From Rhizobacter terrae (lineage in GTDB: Bacteria > Pseudomonadota > Gammaproteobacteria > Burkholderiales > Burkholderiaceae_C): a DNA stretch of 64,000 bases. Position numbers and translations under genes: made by a program. The stretch's first letter is position 1; each line of letters opens with the position of its first letter. The notes under the pieces were generated by a model. The model saw only the letters and a program-made list of their open reading frames with translations. It had not been told where the DNA came from and did no database searches. The DNA is taken from the NCBI RefSeq assembly GCF_003852895.1, contig NZ_QUSW01000001.1, positions 992,001 to 1,056,000 of the forward strand, in the 5' to 3' direction. Positions 17,837-27,374 of this stretch are shown in pieces.

Positions 17837-18187
17837 TCAATGGCAGGCGCAGGAGCCGCCGCAACCGGCAGCCGGCGTGCTGCCGCTGTCGGACGATGAG
17901 GAGGTCGAAGCCGTCGAGGTGGACGAAGCTTCGGACGAGCCCGACGCCGCCGGGGCGGATTCGGTCTTGGCGCCGGTGGACGCAGCGCCGTTGCTGCCGC
18001 TGTTGCCACCGCGGAAATCGGTGACGTACCAGCCGGAACCCTTGAGCTGGAAGCCGGCCGCGGTCAGCTGCTTCTTGAACGTCTGGGCGTTGCACGCCGG
18101 GCAGACGGTGAGAAGCGGATCGGAGACCTTTTGCAGCACATCTTTCGCGTGGCCGCACGACTCACAGCGGTATGCGTAGATCGGCAT
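17837..18187 (-). CDS. FmdB-family zinc ribbon protein
   Basis: A 116-residue protein whose first 45 residues are the FmdB/CxxC_CxxC zinc ribbon (YRCESCGH, CPACNAQ). The remainder is a low-complexity Ser/Thr/Ala tract ending in a Cys/Gly/His tail (CGGSCACH), typical for this family in betaproteobacteria. It is the first gene of an FmdB-DUF502 transcription unit; a TATAAT hexamer lies upstream. Confidence 0.85.
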   Translation of the reverse strand: MPIYAYRCESCGHAKDVLQKVSDPLLTVCPACNAQTFKKQLTAAGFQLKGSGWYVTDFRGGNSGSNGAASTGAKTESAPAASGSSEASSTSTASTSSSSDSGSTPAAGCGGSCACH

Positions 18188-18214
18188 GGCTAAGCCCTTG
18201 ATTAAAAACGTGAA

Positions 18215-18220
18215 ATTATA
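18215..18220 (-). promoter_or_regulatory. Candidate -10 box (TATAAT) for the FmdB-DUF502 unit
   Basis: A perfect TATAAT on the minus strand lies 28 bp upstream of the FmdB-family ATG in the only AT-rich patch of the gap. No good -35 is visible because the expected position falls in the symporter terminator stem. Confidence 0.45.
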
Positions 18221-18225
18221 AGGAA

Positions 18226-18249
18226 CGGCGCCGGGCGGTCCCGGCGCCG
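18226..18249 (-). terminator. Terminator hairpin downstream of the symporter gene
   Basis: A 10-bp GC stem (CGGCGCCGGG) with a 4-base loop lies 24 bp past the symporter stop, followed on the minus strand by TTCCTTATA, a weak T-rich tail. Confidence 0.65.
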
Positions 18250-18272
18250 AAGTGCCAAATGGTGGCGAAGTT

Positions 18273-19739
18273 CTAGGCGTTCAAGCCCTGCAGGTGGTGG
18301 GTGCGGTCGTGGCGGTTCACCAGCACCTGGGGCGCCAGGGAGCCGACGACCATGCCCAGGAGAGCGGCGATCAGGCCGGCAAGCTGCCCCGGGAAGTTGT
18401 TGGTGGCCGCAGCCACCGGCGGCAGGAAGCTGGCAATCCACACGCCCACGCCCAGCGCGAGGGACACGATGGCGCCCTGCGTGGTGGAACGGCTCCAGTA
18501 CAGGCCGGTGACCAGCGGCACGAAGGCGCCGACCAGGGTCACCTGGTAGGCCGTTGACACCAGGTCGTAGATGGACGTGCCTTTCATCTTGATGGCATAG
18601 CCCAGCACCAGCGCGGCGAAGATGACGATGGTGCAGCGCATGGCGAACAGCTGCTCCTTGTCCTTCATCTGCGGGCGCAGGTTCTTGAGGATGTTCTCCA
18701 CGAAGCTGGTGCTGGGCGCCAGCAGCGTGGCCGAGGACGTGCTCTTGATGGCCGACAGCAGCGCCCCGAAGAAGAGGATCTGCATCACCAGCGGCATCTT
18801 CGTCAGCACGAACGTGGGCAGCAGCCGCTGGTAGTCGTTCTTGGCCATCTCCAGGCCATTGGCACCCAGCACGATGACCGCGCACGAGACGATGAACATC
18901 GGCACGAAGGCGAACAGGATGTAGCTCGCGCCGCCGATGGCCGCGCCGTTGCGCGCGGTGTGGGCATCCTTGGCTGACATCACGCGCTGGAACACGTCCT
19001 GCTGCGGGACGGAGCCCAGCATCATGGTCAGCCCGGCACCCACGAACATCGCGATCTCGGTGAAGCTGGGCGGCGGCAGGAACTTCCACAGCTCCTTCTG
19101 GCTGGCCATGGCGAACACCTTGTCGGCGCCGCCGGCCAGGCTGGCCGAGAAGATGGCGATGATGGACAGGCCCACCACCAGCACGATCATCTGGATGAAG
19201 TCGGTCCAGGCCACCGCCAGGAAGCCGCCGACCACCACGTAGATCAGCACCGCCAGCGTGCCGACGATCATGCCGGCCGTCTCGCTCATGGCGCCTTGCG
19301 TCAGCACCGAGAACACCACGCCCAGCGCGGTGATCTGCGCGGCCACCCAGCCCAGGTAGCTCAGGATGATGGCCACCGAGCAGAACACCTCCACGCCCTT
19401 GCCGAAGCGCTGGCGGTAGAAGTCGCCGATGGTCAGCAGGTTGAGCTTGTAGAGCCGGGCGGCAAAGAACAAGCCCACGAGGATCAGGCAGGTGCCGGCG
19501 CCGAAGGGGTCTTCCACGATGGAGTTCAGGCCGCCCTGCACGAACTTGGCCGGAATGCCCATCACGGTTTCAGCGCCGAACCAGGTGGCGAAGGTGGTCG
19601 TCACCACCATGATCAGCGGCAGGCTTCGCCCGGCGATGGCGAAGTCGCTCGTGTTCTTGATGCGCGTGCCCGCCCAGACGCCGATGCCCAGCGTCCCCAC
19701 CAGATACAGCACGACGAATACGATCAACGTGACGTTCAT
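18273..19739 (-). CDS. Sodium:solute symporter family protein
   Basis: A 488-residue integral membrane protein with about 13 hydrophobic segments, belonging to the SSS (solute:sodium symporter) superfamily. Diagnostic regions are residues 30-70 (SDFAIAGRSLPLIMVVTTTFATWFGAETVMG) in short, the AWTDFIQM motif near 180 and GALLSAIKSTSSATLLAPST near 330, which carries the Na-site Ser residues. Substrate is not predictable; neighbours are not a pathway. Monocistronic, with its own terminator. Confidence 0.85.
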   Translation of the reverse strand: MNVTLIVFVVLYLVGTLGIGVWAGTRIKNTSDFAIAGRSLPLIMVVTTTFATWFGAETVMGIPAKFVQGGLNSIVEDPFGAGTCLILVGLFFAARLYKLNLLTIGDFYRQRFGKGVEVFCSVAIILSYLGWVAAQITALGVVFSVLTQGAMSETAGMIVGTLAVLIYVVVGGFLAVAWTDFIQMIVLVVGLSIIAIFSASLAGGADKVFAMASQKELWKFLPPPSFTEIAMFVGAGLTMMLGSVPQQDVFQRVMSAKDAHTARNGAAIGGASYILFAFVPMFIVSCAVIVLGANGLEMAKNDYQRLLPTFVLTKMPLVMQILFFGALLSAIKSTSSATLLAPSTSFVENILKNLRPQMKDKEQLFAMRCTIVIFAALVLGYAIKMKGTSIYDLVSTAYQVTLVGAFVPLVTGLYWSRSTTQGAIVSLALGVGVWIASFLPPVAAATNNFPGQLAGLIAALLGMVVGSLAPQVLVNRHDRTHHLQGLNA

Positions 19740-19817
19740 TGAACCAGCCCCAACCCGAGAAGATGACTTGTGACGCCTGTTCGGCAGTCGCGCATTATCC
19801 CTGCGCCGCGTCGGAAT

Positions 19818-21368
19818 TCACCACAGAAAGTGGGTGACCAGCTGGGTGCCCACCAAACCCACGATGAAGCCCAGGCCCACGTAGATGAGAACGTTCAGCA
19901 GCCGGTTGGTTCGCCGCTGCTCGATCAGCAGCGCTTCGACCAGCCTCTGCTCGGCAGCAGGCCTGGGCTGCAGGGCCTGGTGCAGCAGGCGCGGCAGCTC
20001 CGGCAGCAGTTGCACGTAGCGCGGCGCCTCGTTCTTGAGCCGCTCCATGAAGCCGCGCCAGCCGATCTGCTCGTGCATCCAGCGTTCCAGGAAGGGCTTG
20101 GCGGTGTTCCACAGGTCCAGCTCAGGGTCGAGCTGCCGCCCCAGGCCCTCCACGTTCAGCAGGGTCTTCTGCAGCAGCACCAGCTGGGGCTGGATCTCCA
20201 CGTTGAAGCGGCGCGACGCCTGGAACAGCCGCAGCAGCACCTGGCCGAGGGAAATGTCCTTCAGCGGCCGGTCGAAGTGCGGCTCGCACACCGCACGGAT
20301 GGCGCCTTCCAGCTCGTCCACCCGGGTGGTGGGCGGCACCCAGCCGCTCTCCACGTGCAGCTCGGCGACCCGCTTGTAGTCGCGCCGGAAGAAGGCCAGG
20401 AAGTTCTGCGACAGGTATTCCTTGTCGAACTCGGTCAGCGTGCCCACGATGCCGAAGTCCAGCGCGATGTAGCGCCCGAAGGTGGCCGGCGCAATGCTGA
20501 CCTGGATGTTCCCCGGGTGCATGTCGGCGTGGAAGAAGCCGTCGCGGAACACCTGGGTGAAGAAGATGGTGACCCCGTCGCGCGCGAGCTTCCTGATGTC
20601 CACGCCCGCCTCGGCCAGCCGCTGTGTCTGGCTGATGGGCACGCCGTACATGCGCTCCATCACGATCACGGTGGAGGTGCACAGGTCCCAGAACATCTCG
20701 GGCACCAGCACCAGGTTGAGGCCGGCCATGTTGCGGCGCAGCTGGGCGGCGTTGGCGGCCTCGCGCACGAGGTCCAGCTCGTCGTGCAGGTACTTGTCGA
20801 ATTCGCCCACCACCTCGCGGGGCTTCAGGCGCCGGCCGTCCTCGCTGAAGCGCTCGACCCAGCGCGCCAGGGTGCGCATGAGCGAGAGATCGTCGTCGAT
20901 GACCGCCAGCATGCCCGGCCGCAACACCTTGACCGCCACCTCGCGGCCGTCCTTCAAGGTGGCGAAGTGCACCTGGGCGATGGAGGCGCTGGCCACCGGC
21001 TCGGCCTCGAAACTGGCGAAGATGGCCTCGATGGGCTTGCCGAAGGCGCGCTCCACCAGCATGCGCGCCTCTTTGGCGGGGAACGGCGGCACGCGGTCCT
21101 GCAGGCGGGCCAGTTCGTCGGCCACGTCCGGGGGCAGCAGGTCGCGGCGGGTGGACAGCACCTGGCCGAACTTGACGAAGATCGGGCCCAGCCGCTCGAA
21201 GGCCAGGCGCAGGCGCATGCCGCGCGGCATGTCCAGCTTGCGGCCGATGGTGATCAGGCGGACCAGCAGCCGCACGCGCCGGGTCCGGAAGCCCGACAGC
21301 GCGAGCTCGTCCAGCCCGAAGCGCAGAACCGTGAAGACGATGAGGATGAGGCGCGCGAGGTGCCTCAT
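19818..21368 (-). CDS. ubiB: Ubiquinone biosynthesis protein UbiB (ABC1/AarF atypical kinase)
   Basis: A 516-residue member of the UbiB family. The KxGQ motif ([11 protein letters not shown]) near residue 80, A-rich loop (ASASIAQVH), HADMHPGN catalytic motif and DFGIVG metal motif are all present. Two hydrophobic segments at the C-terminus ([18 protein letters not shown]) anchor it in the inner membrane. UbiB is an ATPase needed for ubiquinone synthesis. Its ATG overlaps the ubiJ stop (TGATG), so the two are coupled. Confidence 0.93.
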   Translation of the reverse strand: MRHLARLILIVFTVLRFGLDELALSGFRTRRVRLLVRLITIGRKLDMPRGMRLRLAFERLGPIFVKFGQVLSTRRDLLPPDVADELARLQDRVPPFPAKEARMLVERAFGKPIEAIFASFEAEPVASASIAQVHFATLKDGREVAVKVLRPGMLAVIDDDLSLMRTLARWVERFSEDGRRLKPREVVGEFDKYLHDELDLVREAANAAQLRRNMAGLNLVLVPEMFWDLCTSTVIVMERMYGVPISQTQRLAEAGVDIRKLARDGVTIFFTQVFRDGFFHADMHPGNIQVSIAPATFGRYIALDFGIVGTLTEFDKEYLSQNFLAFFRRDYKRVAELHVESGWVPPTTRVDELEGAIRAVCEPHFDRPLKDISLGQVLLRLFQASRRFNVEIQPQLVLLQKTLLNVEGLGRQLDPELDLWNTAKPFLERWMHEQIGWRGFMERLKNEAPRYVQLLPELPRLLHQALQPRPAAEQRLVEALLIEQRRTNRLLNVLIYVGLGFIVGLVGTQLVTHFLW

Positions 21369-21895
21369 CACACGGGCGGCCCTTGGCGCACGGCCAGGCC
21401 CGCCAGCAGGGCGACGGCCGAGCGTATGGCCTGCCCCACCGGGCGGCCGATGCGCATGAGCTCGTGCGCCGGTGCGTCGCCGATGAAGCGCGCCAGGTCG
21501 TCTTCCACGTCCCAACGCAGGTTGTCCATGAGCCAGTTGAGGTCGGTGGCGAAGGCCGAATCGCCGGCGATGGCCACGCCGGGGCGCTGGCCGGCCAGCC
21601 CTTGCGCCACCATGAGCGCCGGGTTGGAAGCGTCGACCGTCAACCGCAGGTCAGGCTCGCTGGCCGGCTGGTCGCCGGTCCATTCCAGCAGGCCCGCGCG
21701 GGTCACCACGAATGCCAGCGCAGGCGGCGCCGGCAGCAGGGACGGCCAGCCCGACAGCTCCACCCGCACGCTGCGGCCGGCATGCGGGCGCAACCTCGCC
21801 ATGGCGGCTTCCTCGCTGGCCAGGACGTGGTTGAGCCAAAGCGTGAAGCGTTGCACGAACGCCGACGCCGCCAGCTGCTGCAGGGTATCGAACAT
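21368..21895 (-). CDS. ubiJ: Ubiquinone biosynthesis accessory factor UbiJ (SCP2 domain)
   Basis: A 175-residue protein with the SCP2-like sterol/lipid carrier fold at residues about 20-125 ([45 protein letters not shown]) and a helical tail. UbiJ binds ubiquinone intermediates for the Ubi hydroxylase/methylase complex; the overlap with ubiB supports the call. ATG 21895 matches the family start MFDTLQQLA. Confidence 0.88.
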   Translation of the reverse strand: MFDTLQQLAASAFVQRFTLWLNHVLASEEAAMARLRPHAGRSVRVELSGWPSLLPAPPALAFVVTRAGLLEWTGDQPASEPDLRLTVDASNPALMVAQGLAGQRPGVAIAGDSAFATDLNWLMDNLRWDVEDDLARFIGDAPAHELMRIGRPVGQAIRSAVALLAGLAVRQGPPV

Positions 21896-22123
21896 AGGGG
21901 GATTGTAGGCACGGCGCCACGCCCTCCCCCCTTGGACATGGGTGCTGAGGCCCTTGGTTTTTGAGGGAGAATCCACGCCTTAAAACAAGGGACGGACCGC
22001 CCGCCAGGGGAGCGGCTGCTACCAGTTCGCGCACAGCAGTCCCGCGTCCTGCAACCAAAAGAACACACCTACTGTCACCTCCGGCCAGGCCCCATGCCAG
22101 GCCGGCGAGAAGATCACGATCGA
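21896..22123. other. Non-coding gap with presumed promoter of the first EPS operon
   Basis: The 228 bp between ubiJ and the first EPS gene are divergent, so promoters for both must lie here. AT-richer patches occur at 21979-21990 (CCTTAAAACAAGG, near-symmetric) and 22055-22080. I could not identify a convincing -35/-10 or -24/-12 pair. Confidence 0.4.
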
Positions 22124-23518
22124 ATGTTTGAAGACCGCAGCTACAAGAGGACGTTCTACAGCGCGCCACAGTCCGTGACGTCGCTGGTGGCGGCGTTCCT
22201 CGAGCCCGCGATCACGGTGCTCACCTTCGTCTTCGCCAACTGGTGGATCGACGAACCCATCACCCGACCCGAGCTCACGCTGTGCCTGCTCGTGTTCGCG
22301 CTCACCTTCCCGGGCCGCAACCGCTTCCGCGACAACCTCATCGCCGCCGGCGTCGACATCGTCTCGTCATGGGTGATGCTGATCGGCATCCTCGCCCTGT
22401 GCGGCTATGCGACGCGCAGCATCAACTACTTCGAGGAACAGGCGCTGATCGCCTGGTTCTTCGCGACACCCGTGTTGCAGTGGGCCGCGGTCTGGGTGGG
22501 CCAGAAGATCGTGCGGCGGCAGGCGGGCAAGTCCGAGAACCGCCGCTCGGCCATCGTGGTGGGGGCTGGTCCGCTGGGGGTGAAGGTGGCGCGCGCGCTC
22601 ACCGAAAGCCGCGACCAGGGCATCGACTTCATCGGCTATTTCGATGACCGCACCGACGACCGCGTGCACGAGACTGCCTCGCAGCAGCGCCTGGGCAGCC
22701 TGAAGGACGTGGCCGACTACATCCGCAACCACGGCATCCGCGAGGTGTTCATCACCTTGCCGCTGGGCTCGCAGCCGCGCATCCAGGAGCTGCTGGAGCA
22801 GGTGCAGGGCACCACCGCGTCCCTGTTCTTCGTGCCCGACGTGTTCGGCATCAGCATCATCCAGGGCCGCCTGCAGGACATGAATGGCGTGCCGGTGGTG
22901 GGCATCTGCGAGACGCCGTTCACCGGCACCAACGACCTCGTCAAGCGGGTCAGCGACATCGTGCTGGCCAGCATCATCATCGTGCTGATCTCGCCCATCC
23001 TGCTGGTGCTGGCCATCGGCGTGAAGCTGAGTTCGCCGGGGCCCGTCATCTTCAAGCAGCGGCGCAACGGGCTGGATGGCGACGAGATCGTTGTTTACAA
23101 GTTCCGCTCCATGCGGGCGCAGGACAACGGCCCGGTGGTGCGCCAGGCCACCAAGGGCGACCCCCGCATCACGCGTTTTGGTGCATTCATCCGGCGCACC
23201 TCGCTCGATGAACTGCCACAGTTTTTCAATGTGTTGCAAGGCCGCATGAGCATCGTGGGCCCGAGGCCCCATGCCGTCGCACACAATGAGGAGTACCGGC
23301 GCCTGATCAAGGCGTACATGGTGCGCCACAAGGTCAAGCCGGGCATCACCGGCTGGGCGCAGGTGAACGGTCACCGGGGGGAGACCGACACCATCGAGAA
23401 GATGCAGGCCCGTGTCGAGTACGACCTCGAGTACTTGCGCAACTGGTCGCTGGGCCTCGATCTGCAAATCATTGTGCGTACCATCCGGCTGGTGTTCTTC
23501 GACCGCAATGCGTATTGA
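22124..23518 (+). CDS. Undecaprenyl-phosphate glucose phosphotransferase (EPS priming transferase)
   Basis: A 464-residue polyprenyl-phosphate sugar-1-phosphate transferase. Four to five N-terminal membrane segments and a CoA-binding-like middle domain (VVGAGPLGVKVA) precede the catalytic domain (residues about 280-460): KFRSM, TSLDELPQFFNVLQG, MSIVGPRPHA and the C-terminal KPGITGWAQVNG. It starts EPS repeat-unit synthesis by moving glucose-1-phosphate (or a related hexose) to undecaprenyl phosphate on the inner face of the membrane. I prefer ATG 22124 (MFEDRSYKR) over 22094. First gene of the plus-strand EPS operon. Confidence 0.9.
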   Translation: MFEDRSYKRTFYSAPQSVTSLVAAFLEPAITVLTFVFANWWIDEPITRPELTLCLLVFALTFPGRNRFRDNLIAAGVDIVSSWVMLIGILALCGYATRSINYFEEQALIAWFFATPVLQWAAVWVGQKIVRRQAGKSENRRSAIVVGAGPLGVKVARALTESRDQGIDFIGYFDDRTDDRVHETASQQRLGSLKDVADYIRNHGIREVFITLPLGSQPRIQELLEQVQGTTASLFFVPDVFGISIIQGRLQDMNGVPVVGICETPFTGTNDLVKRVSDIVLASIIIVLISPILLVLAIGVKLSSPGPVIFKQRRNGLDGDEIVVYKFRSMRAQDNGPVVRQATKGDPRITRFGAFIRRTSLDELPQFFNVLQGRMSIVGPRPHAVAHNEEYRRLIKAYMVRHKVKPGITGWAQVNGHRGETDTIEKMQARVEYDLEYLRNWSLGLDLQIIVRTIRLVFFDRNAY

Positions 23519-23528
23519 GACGCCTGAG

Positions 23529-23554
23529 TGCATGCCGCTGGTACGCGGCATGCA
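23529..23554 (+). other. Intercistronic hairpin within the EPS operon
   Basis: A 10-bp perfect stem (TGCATGCCGC, 6-base loop) sits 11 bp after the priming transferase stop and 41 bp before the EpsL-like start. No T-run follows, so it may set differential mRNA stability instead of terminating. Confidence 0.5.
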
Positions 23555-23594
23555 TTGGTCGATTCCAAATCACATGAATGACAGGAGAACTCGT

Positions 23595-24836
23595 ATGCCC
23601 CAGAAGATGCGCGCTGCACAGTGGATGTTGAATCCCCTGGCCCTGGCGGCCGGCCTGGTCTTCGCACAGGTGGCCGTGGCCGAAGACGGCGGCAGCCCCT
23701 GGTACATCGGCGCGAGCCAGGCCTTCAACCATGACAACAACGTGTTCCGCCGGGCCTACGGCGGCACCCTGCCCGTGGTGTCGGACACGACGTCCAGCAC
23801 CGGCCTTCTGGGCGGCATCGACCAGCCCTTCGGCAGGCAGCGCTTCTACGCCAACGGCACCGCGGCGATGAACCGCCACAAGAACCAGGACCAGCTCGAC
23901 AACACGAGCTACGGACTGAACCTCGGGCTGGACTGGTCCTCCATCGAGCGCCTGTCGGGCAGCGTGACCTTCGGGGCCCGGCAAAGCCTGGCCAACTACG
24001 GCGACGTGAACGCCACCTCCACCACCGAGAAGAACCTTCAGAAGTCGCGCGACGTCGCAGCCACGGTGCGCTACGGCGTGGAGTCGTCGCTGGGCATCGA
24101 GGGCGGGGTGAACCACAACGCCATCGACTACTCCCTGGCCGACGACCTGCGCACCGTGCGCCAGAACGGCGCCAACGTCGGCGTGCGTTGGGGCGGCGGA
24201 CGCGCCCTGAGCGTGCTGGTGGGCGTGCGCACCAGCCAGGCCAAGTACCCCACGGTCGCGACCTCGGCCACCACCTTCGATTCCGACACGGTCGACCGCC
24301 GCGACATCGATGCCACGGTCACCTACGCGCCCACCGGCCTGAGCGTGCTCACCGCCACCCTGCGCGGGACGCACGAAACCCACTCGCTGGCCGGCCGCCA
24401 GAACTTCAGCGGGTTCACCGGTGCCGTGACCTGGGACTACCACCTCACCGGCAAGATCAATCTGCGCGCCGCGCTCAACCGCGACACCGGCACGGCCACC
24501 ACCTTCCTGCAGTACACGCCCATCGTGATCACGCCGGTGGGGCCGGTCCTCGGGTCGCCGGAAACGCTGCGCATCGATGCCAACCGCCTGAGTACCACCG
24601 CCATGCTGGACGCCGGCTATGAAGTCACCAGCAAGATCGGCCTGACCGCCAACCTGCGCCGCCTGAGCTCGTCCACGGGCAGTTCGGGCGACGACACGCT
24701 CACCGCCTACGGCTTCGGCGTGAGCTACCAGCCCACGCGCACGCTGAAGCTGGGCTGCAGCACCAACCGCGAGACCCGCTCGGGTGTCTACTCCGACAAC
24801 ACCTACGGCTGCAATGCCCAACTGACCTTCCAATGA
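23595..24836 (+). CDS. EPS outer membrane beta-barrel protein, EpsL-like (XrtB-associated)
   Basis: A 413-residue protein with a signal peptide (about 29 residues, ending VAVA) and dense amphipathic beta strands throughout (YIGASQAFNHDNNVFR, GSVTFGARQSLANYG, LTANLRRLSS, NAQLTFQ). The HDNNVFR block near the N-terminus is characteristic of EpsL-type outer membrane proteins in XrtB/methanolan-type EPS loci. It likely forms or supports the export channel across the outer membrane. AGGAGA lies before the ATG, and the stop overlaps galE by ATGA. Confidence 0.75.
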   Translation: MPQKMRAAQWMLNPLALAAGLVFAQVAVAEDGGSPWYIGASQAFNHDNNVFRRAYGGTLPVVSDTTSSTGLLGGIDQPFGRQRFYANGTAAMNRHKNQDQLDNTSYGLNLGLDWSSIERLSGSVTFGARQSLANYGDVNATSTTEKNLQKSRDVAATVRYGVESSLGIEGGVNHNAIDYSLADDLRTVRQNGANVGVRWGGGRALSVLVGVRTSQAKYPTVATSATTFDSDTVDRRDIDATVTYAPTGLSVLTATLRGTHETHSLAGRQNFSGFTGAVTWDYHLTGKINLRAALNRDTGTATTFLQYTPIVITPVGPVLGSPETLRIDANRLSTTAMLDAGYEVTSKIGLTANLRRLSSSTGSSGDDTLTAYGFGVSYQPTRTLKLGCSTNRETRSGVYSDNTYGCNAQLTFQ

Positions 24837-25864
24837 GCAATCCCTGCATCCTGCTCACCGGCGCCACCGGCTACATCGGCTCGCACACCTGGCTGGCGCT
24901 GCTGGCCGCGGGCTACGACGTGGTGGGCCTGGACGACTTCTCCAACAGCTCGCCCGAGGTGCTCAAGCGCCTGGCCACGCTCAGCGGAAAGGCACCGGTT
25001 TTCGAGCAGGTGAACGTCTGCGATGCGCAGGCCATGGAAGAGCTGTTCAGCAAGCACCGCATCGATGCCGCCGTGCACTTCGCCGCACACAAGGCCGTGG
25101 GCGAAAGCACGCAGCAGCCGCTGCGCTACTACGGCAACAACATCGGCGGCCTCATCACGCTGGCGCAGGCCATGGACCGGCATGGTTGCCGCGCCCTGGT
25201 CTTCAGCTCCAGCGCGACCGTCTACGGCAAGCCCGAGACTCTGCCCATTCCCGAAAGCGCGCCGCTGGGCAGCACCAACCCCTACGGTGCCACCAAGGTC
25301 ATCGGCGAGAACATCCTGCGCGACCTGGAGAAGGCCGACCCGCGCTGGAACATCGCACTGCTGCGCTACTTCAACCCGGTGGGCGCCCATGAAAGCGGCC
25401 TGATCGGCGAGGACCCGCGTGGCATTCCCAACAACGTGATGCCGTTCATCACGCAGGTGGCTGTGGGAAAGCGTCCCAAGCTCAACGTGTTCGGCAACGA
25501 CTACGACACCCCCGACGGCACCGGCGTGCGCGACTACATCCACGTGGTCGACCTCGCCGAAGGCCACGTGGCCGCCTTGCGCTACCTGCTCAACGAGAAG
25601 CGCTCCATCACGGCGAACCTGGGTACCGGACGCGGGTACAGCGTGCTCGAACTGGTGCGCGCCTTCGAGAAGGCCAGCGGCCGCCCGATTCCGTATGAGA
25701 TCGCACCGCGCCGGCCCGGTGACATCGACGCCTGCTACGCCGATCCGACACTCGCCCATTCAGCACTGAGCTGGCACGCAACTCGCGATATCGACGCCAT
25801 GTGCGCCGACAGCTGGCGCTGGCAGAGCAAGAACCCACAGGGGTTCGGCTCAGCCTCTTCCTGA
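24833..25864 (+). CDS. galE: UDP-glucose 4-epimerase
   Basis: A 343-residue extended SDR enzyme: NAD-binding GATGYIGSHT at the N-terminus, catalytic SSSATVYG and Tyr-Lys in YGATK, and the GalE signature GVRDYIHVVDLAEGH. It interconverts UDP-glucose and UDP-galactose, here giving UDP-Gal for EPS. It starts inside the end of the EpsL-like gene (ATGA) and is 20 bp from manC. Confidence 0.95.
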   Translation: MSNPCILLTGATGYIGSHTWLALLAAGYDVVGLDDFSNSSPEVLKRLATLSGKAPVFEQVNVCDAQAMEELFSKHRIDAAVHFAAHKAVGESTQQPLRYYGNNIGGLITLAQAMDRHGCRALVFSSSATVYGKPETLPIPESAPLGSTNPYGATKVIGENILRDLEKADPRWNIALLRYFNPVGAHESGLIGEDPRGIPNNVMPFITQVAVGKRPKLNVFGNDYDTPDGTGVRDYIHVVDLAEGHVAALRYLLNEKRSITANLGTGRGYSVLELVRAFEKASGRPIPYEIAPRRPGDIDACYADPTLAHSALSWHATRDIDAMCADSWRWQSKNPQGFGSASS

Positions 25865-25884
25865 TTTCCGACTTCGAGTCTTCC

Positions 25885-27336
25885 ATGTCCAACATCGTCG
25901 TTCACCCCGTCATCATGGCCGGCGGCAGCGGCACGCGGCTGTGGCCGCTGTCGCGTGCGCAGTACCCCAAGCAGTTCCTGGTGCTGCAGGGCAACCGCAG
26001 CCTGTTCCAGCAGGCGGTGACGCGCCTGCAGGGACTGGCCACGGCCGACATCGAGGTGAGCGCACCGCAGGTCGTGGGCAACGAGGACCATCGCTTCCTG
26101 GTGGTGGACCAGCTGCGCGAGCTGGGCCTGGAAAAGTCCAGCGTGCTGCTGGAGCCCATGGGCCGCAACACTGCACCGGCCATGACCATCGCCGCCCTGC
26201 ACAGCGCCGAATCAGGCGCCGATCCGGTGCTGATCGTGACCCCCGCGGACCAGACGGTGACCGATGAGCCGGCATTCAAGGCCGCGCTGCAGGATGCCGT
26301 GCGCACGGCCGCGACTGGTGCGATCGTCATCCTGGGCGTGACGCCCGATCGTCCGGAAACGGGCTTCGGCTACATCCGTTCGGGCAAGGGTGAAGGTTCC
26401 GTGCTGTCGGTCGCGCAGTTCGTCGAGAAGCCCAAGCTGGAAACGGCGGAGCGTTACCTGGCCGAAGGCGGCTACTACTGGAACAGCGGCATCTTCGTCG
26501 TGCGCGCCTCCGTATGGCTGAAGGCGCTGGACCTGTTCCGGCCCGACATCGCCGGCGCCACCCGCACCGCCTGGGCCGCCAAGTCCACCGATGCCACCTT
26601 CATCCGCCCCGGCAAGGCGGAGTTCCAGGCCATCCCGAGCGAATCCATCGACTACGCCGTGATGGAGAAGTGCCCTGGAGGAAAAGACTTCGACATCCGC
26701 ATGGTGCCGCTGAACGCCGGCTGGTCCGACCTCGGCGCCTGGGATGCGGTGTGGCAGGTGAGCGCCAAGGACGGCGACGGCAATGCCGCCGTGGGCGACA
26801 CCTTCGTTCGCGACAGCCACGGCACGCTGGTGCACGCCACCAGCCGCCTGGTGGGCGTGGTGGGGCTGGACAACGTGGTGGTGGTGGAAACGCCCGACGC
26901 GGTGCTCGTCACCGAGCGCAGCCGCAGCCAGGAGGTCAAGCACATCGTCGGCCACCTGAGCGGCTCGGGCCGCACCGAGCAGAACCTGCACCGGCAGGTG
27001 CACCGCCCCTGGGGCTGGTATGACAGCATCGATGCCGGTGCGCGCTTCCAGGTCAAGCGCATCATGGTCAAGCCGGGTGCATCGCTCAGCCTGCAAAAGC
27101 ACCACCACCGTGCCGAACACTGGATCGTGGTGAGCGGCACGGCCGAGGTCACCAACGGCGACCAGGTGATCCTGCTCACCGAGAACCAGAGCACCTACAT
27201 CCCGCTGGGCACGGTGCACCGCCTGGCCAACCCGGGCAAGGTGCCGCTGGAAATCATCGAGGTGCAGTCCGGCAGCTACCTGGGCGAAGATGACATCGTC
27301 CGCTACGAAGACACCTACGGCCGCGCTCCGAAGTGA
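25885..27336 (+). CDS. manC: Mannose-1-phosphate guanylyltransferase/mannose-6-phosphate isomerase
   Basis: A 483-residue bifunctional type II PMI/GMP enzyme. The pyrophosphorylase signature GGSGTRLWPLSR is at residues 11-22, FVEKP near 180, and the C-terminal cupin isomerase domain has QKHHHRAEHW with the metal ligands. It makes GDP-mannose, the precursor used by Gmd/Rmd encoded further along the locus. No phosphomannomutase is in the window, so that step must be supplied elsewhere. Confidence 0.93.
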   Translation: MSNIVVHPVIMAGGSGTRLWPLSRAQYPKQFLVLQGNRSLFQQAVTRLQGLATADIEVSAPQVVGNEDHRFLVVDQLRELGLEKSSVLLEPMGRNTAPAMTIAALHSAESGADPVLIVTPADQTVTDEPAFKAALQDAVRTAATGAIVILGVTPDRPETGFGYIRSGKGEGSVLSVAQFVEKPKLETAERYLAEGGYYWNSGIFVVRASVWLKALDLFRPDIAGATRTAWAAKSTDATFIRPGKAEFQAIPSESIDYAVMEKCPGGKDFDIRMVPLNAGWSDLGAWDAVWQVSAKDGDGNAAVGDTFVRDSHGTLVHATSRLVGVVGLDNVVVVETPDAVLVTERSRSQEVKHIVGHLSGSGRTEQNLHRQVHRPWGWYDSIDAGARFQVKRIMVKPGASLSLQKHHHRAEHWIVVSGTAEVTNGDQVILLTENQSTYIPLGTVHRLANPGKVPLEIIEVQSGSYLGEDDIVRYEDTYGRAPK

Positions 27337-27374
27337 GCCCGGCCCCCAAGACCTGAAGTGAAAGCAAGCTACGA

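Noticed and set aside
18273-19739. Assignment of the symporter as proline (PutP) or pantothenate (PanF) permease
   Set aside because: Only superfamily-level motifs are visible and no metabolic neighbour supports a substrate.
19770-21908. Plus-strand open frame of 712 codons opposite ubiB/ubiJ
   Set aside because: Composition is typical of antisense translation and the opposite strand encodes well-recognised proteins.
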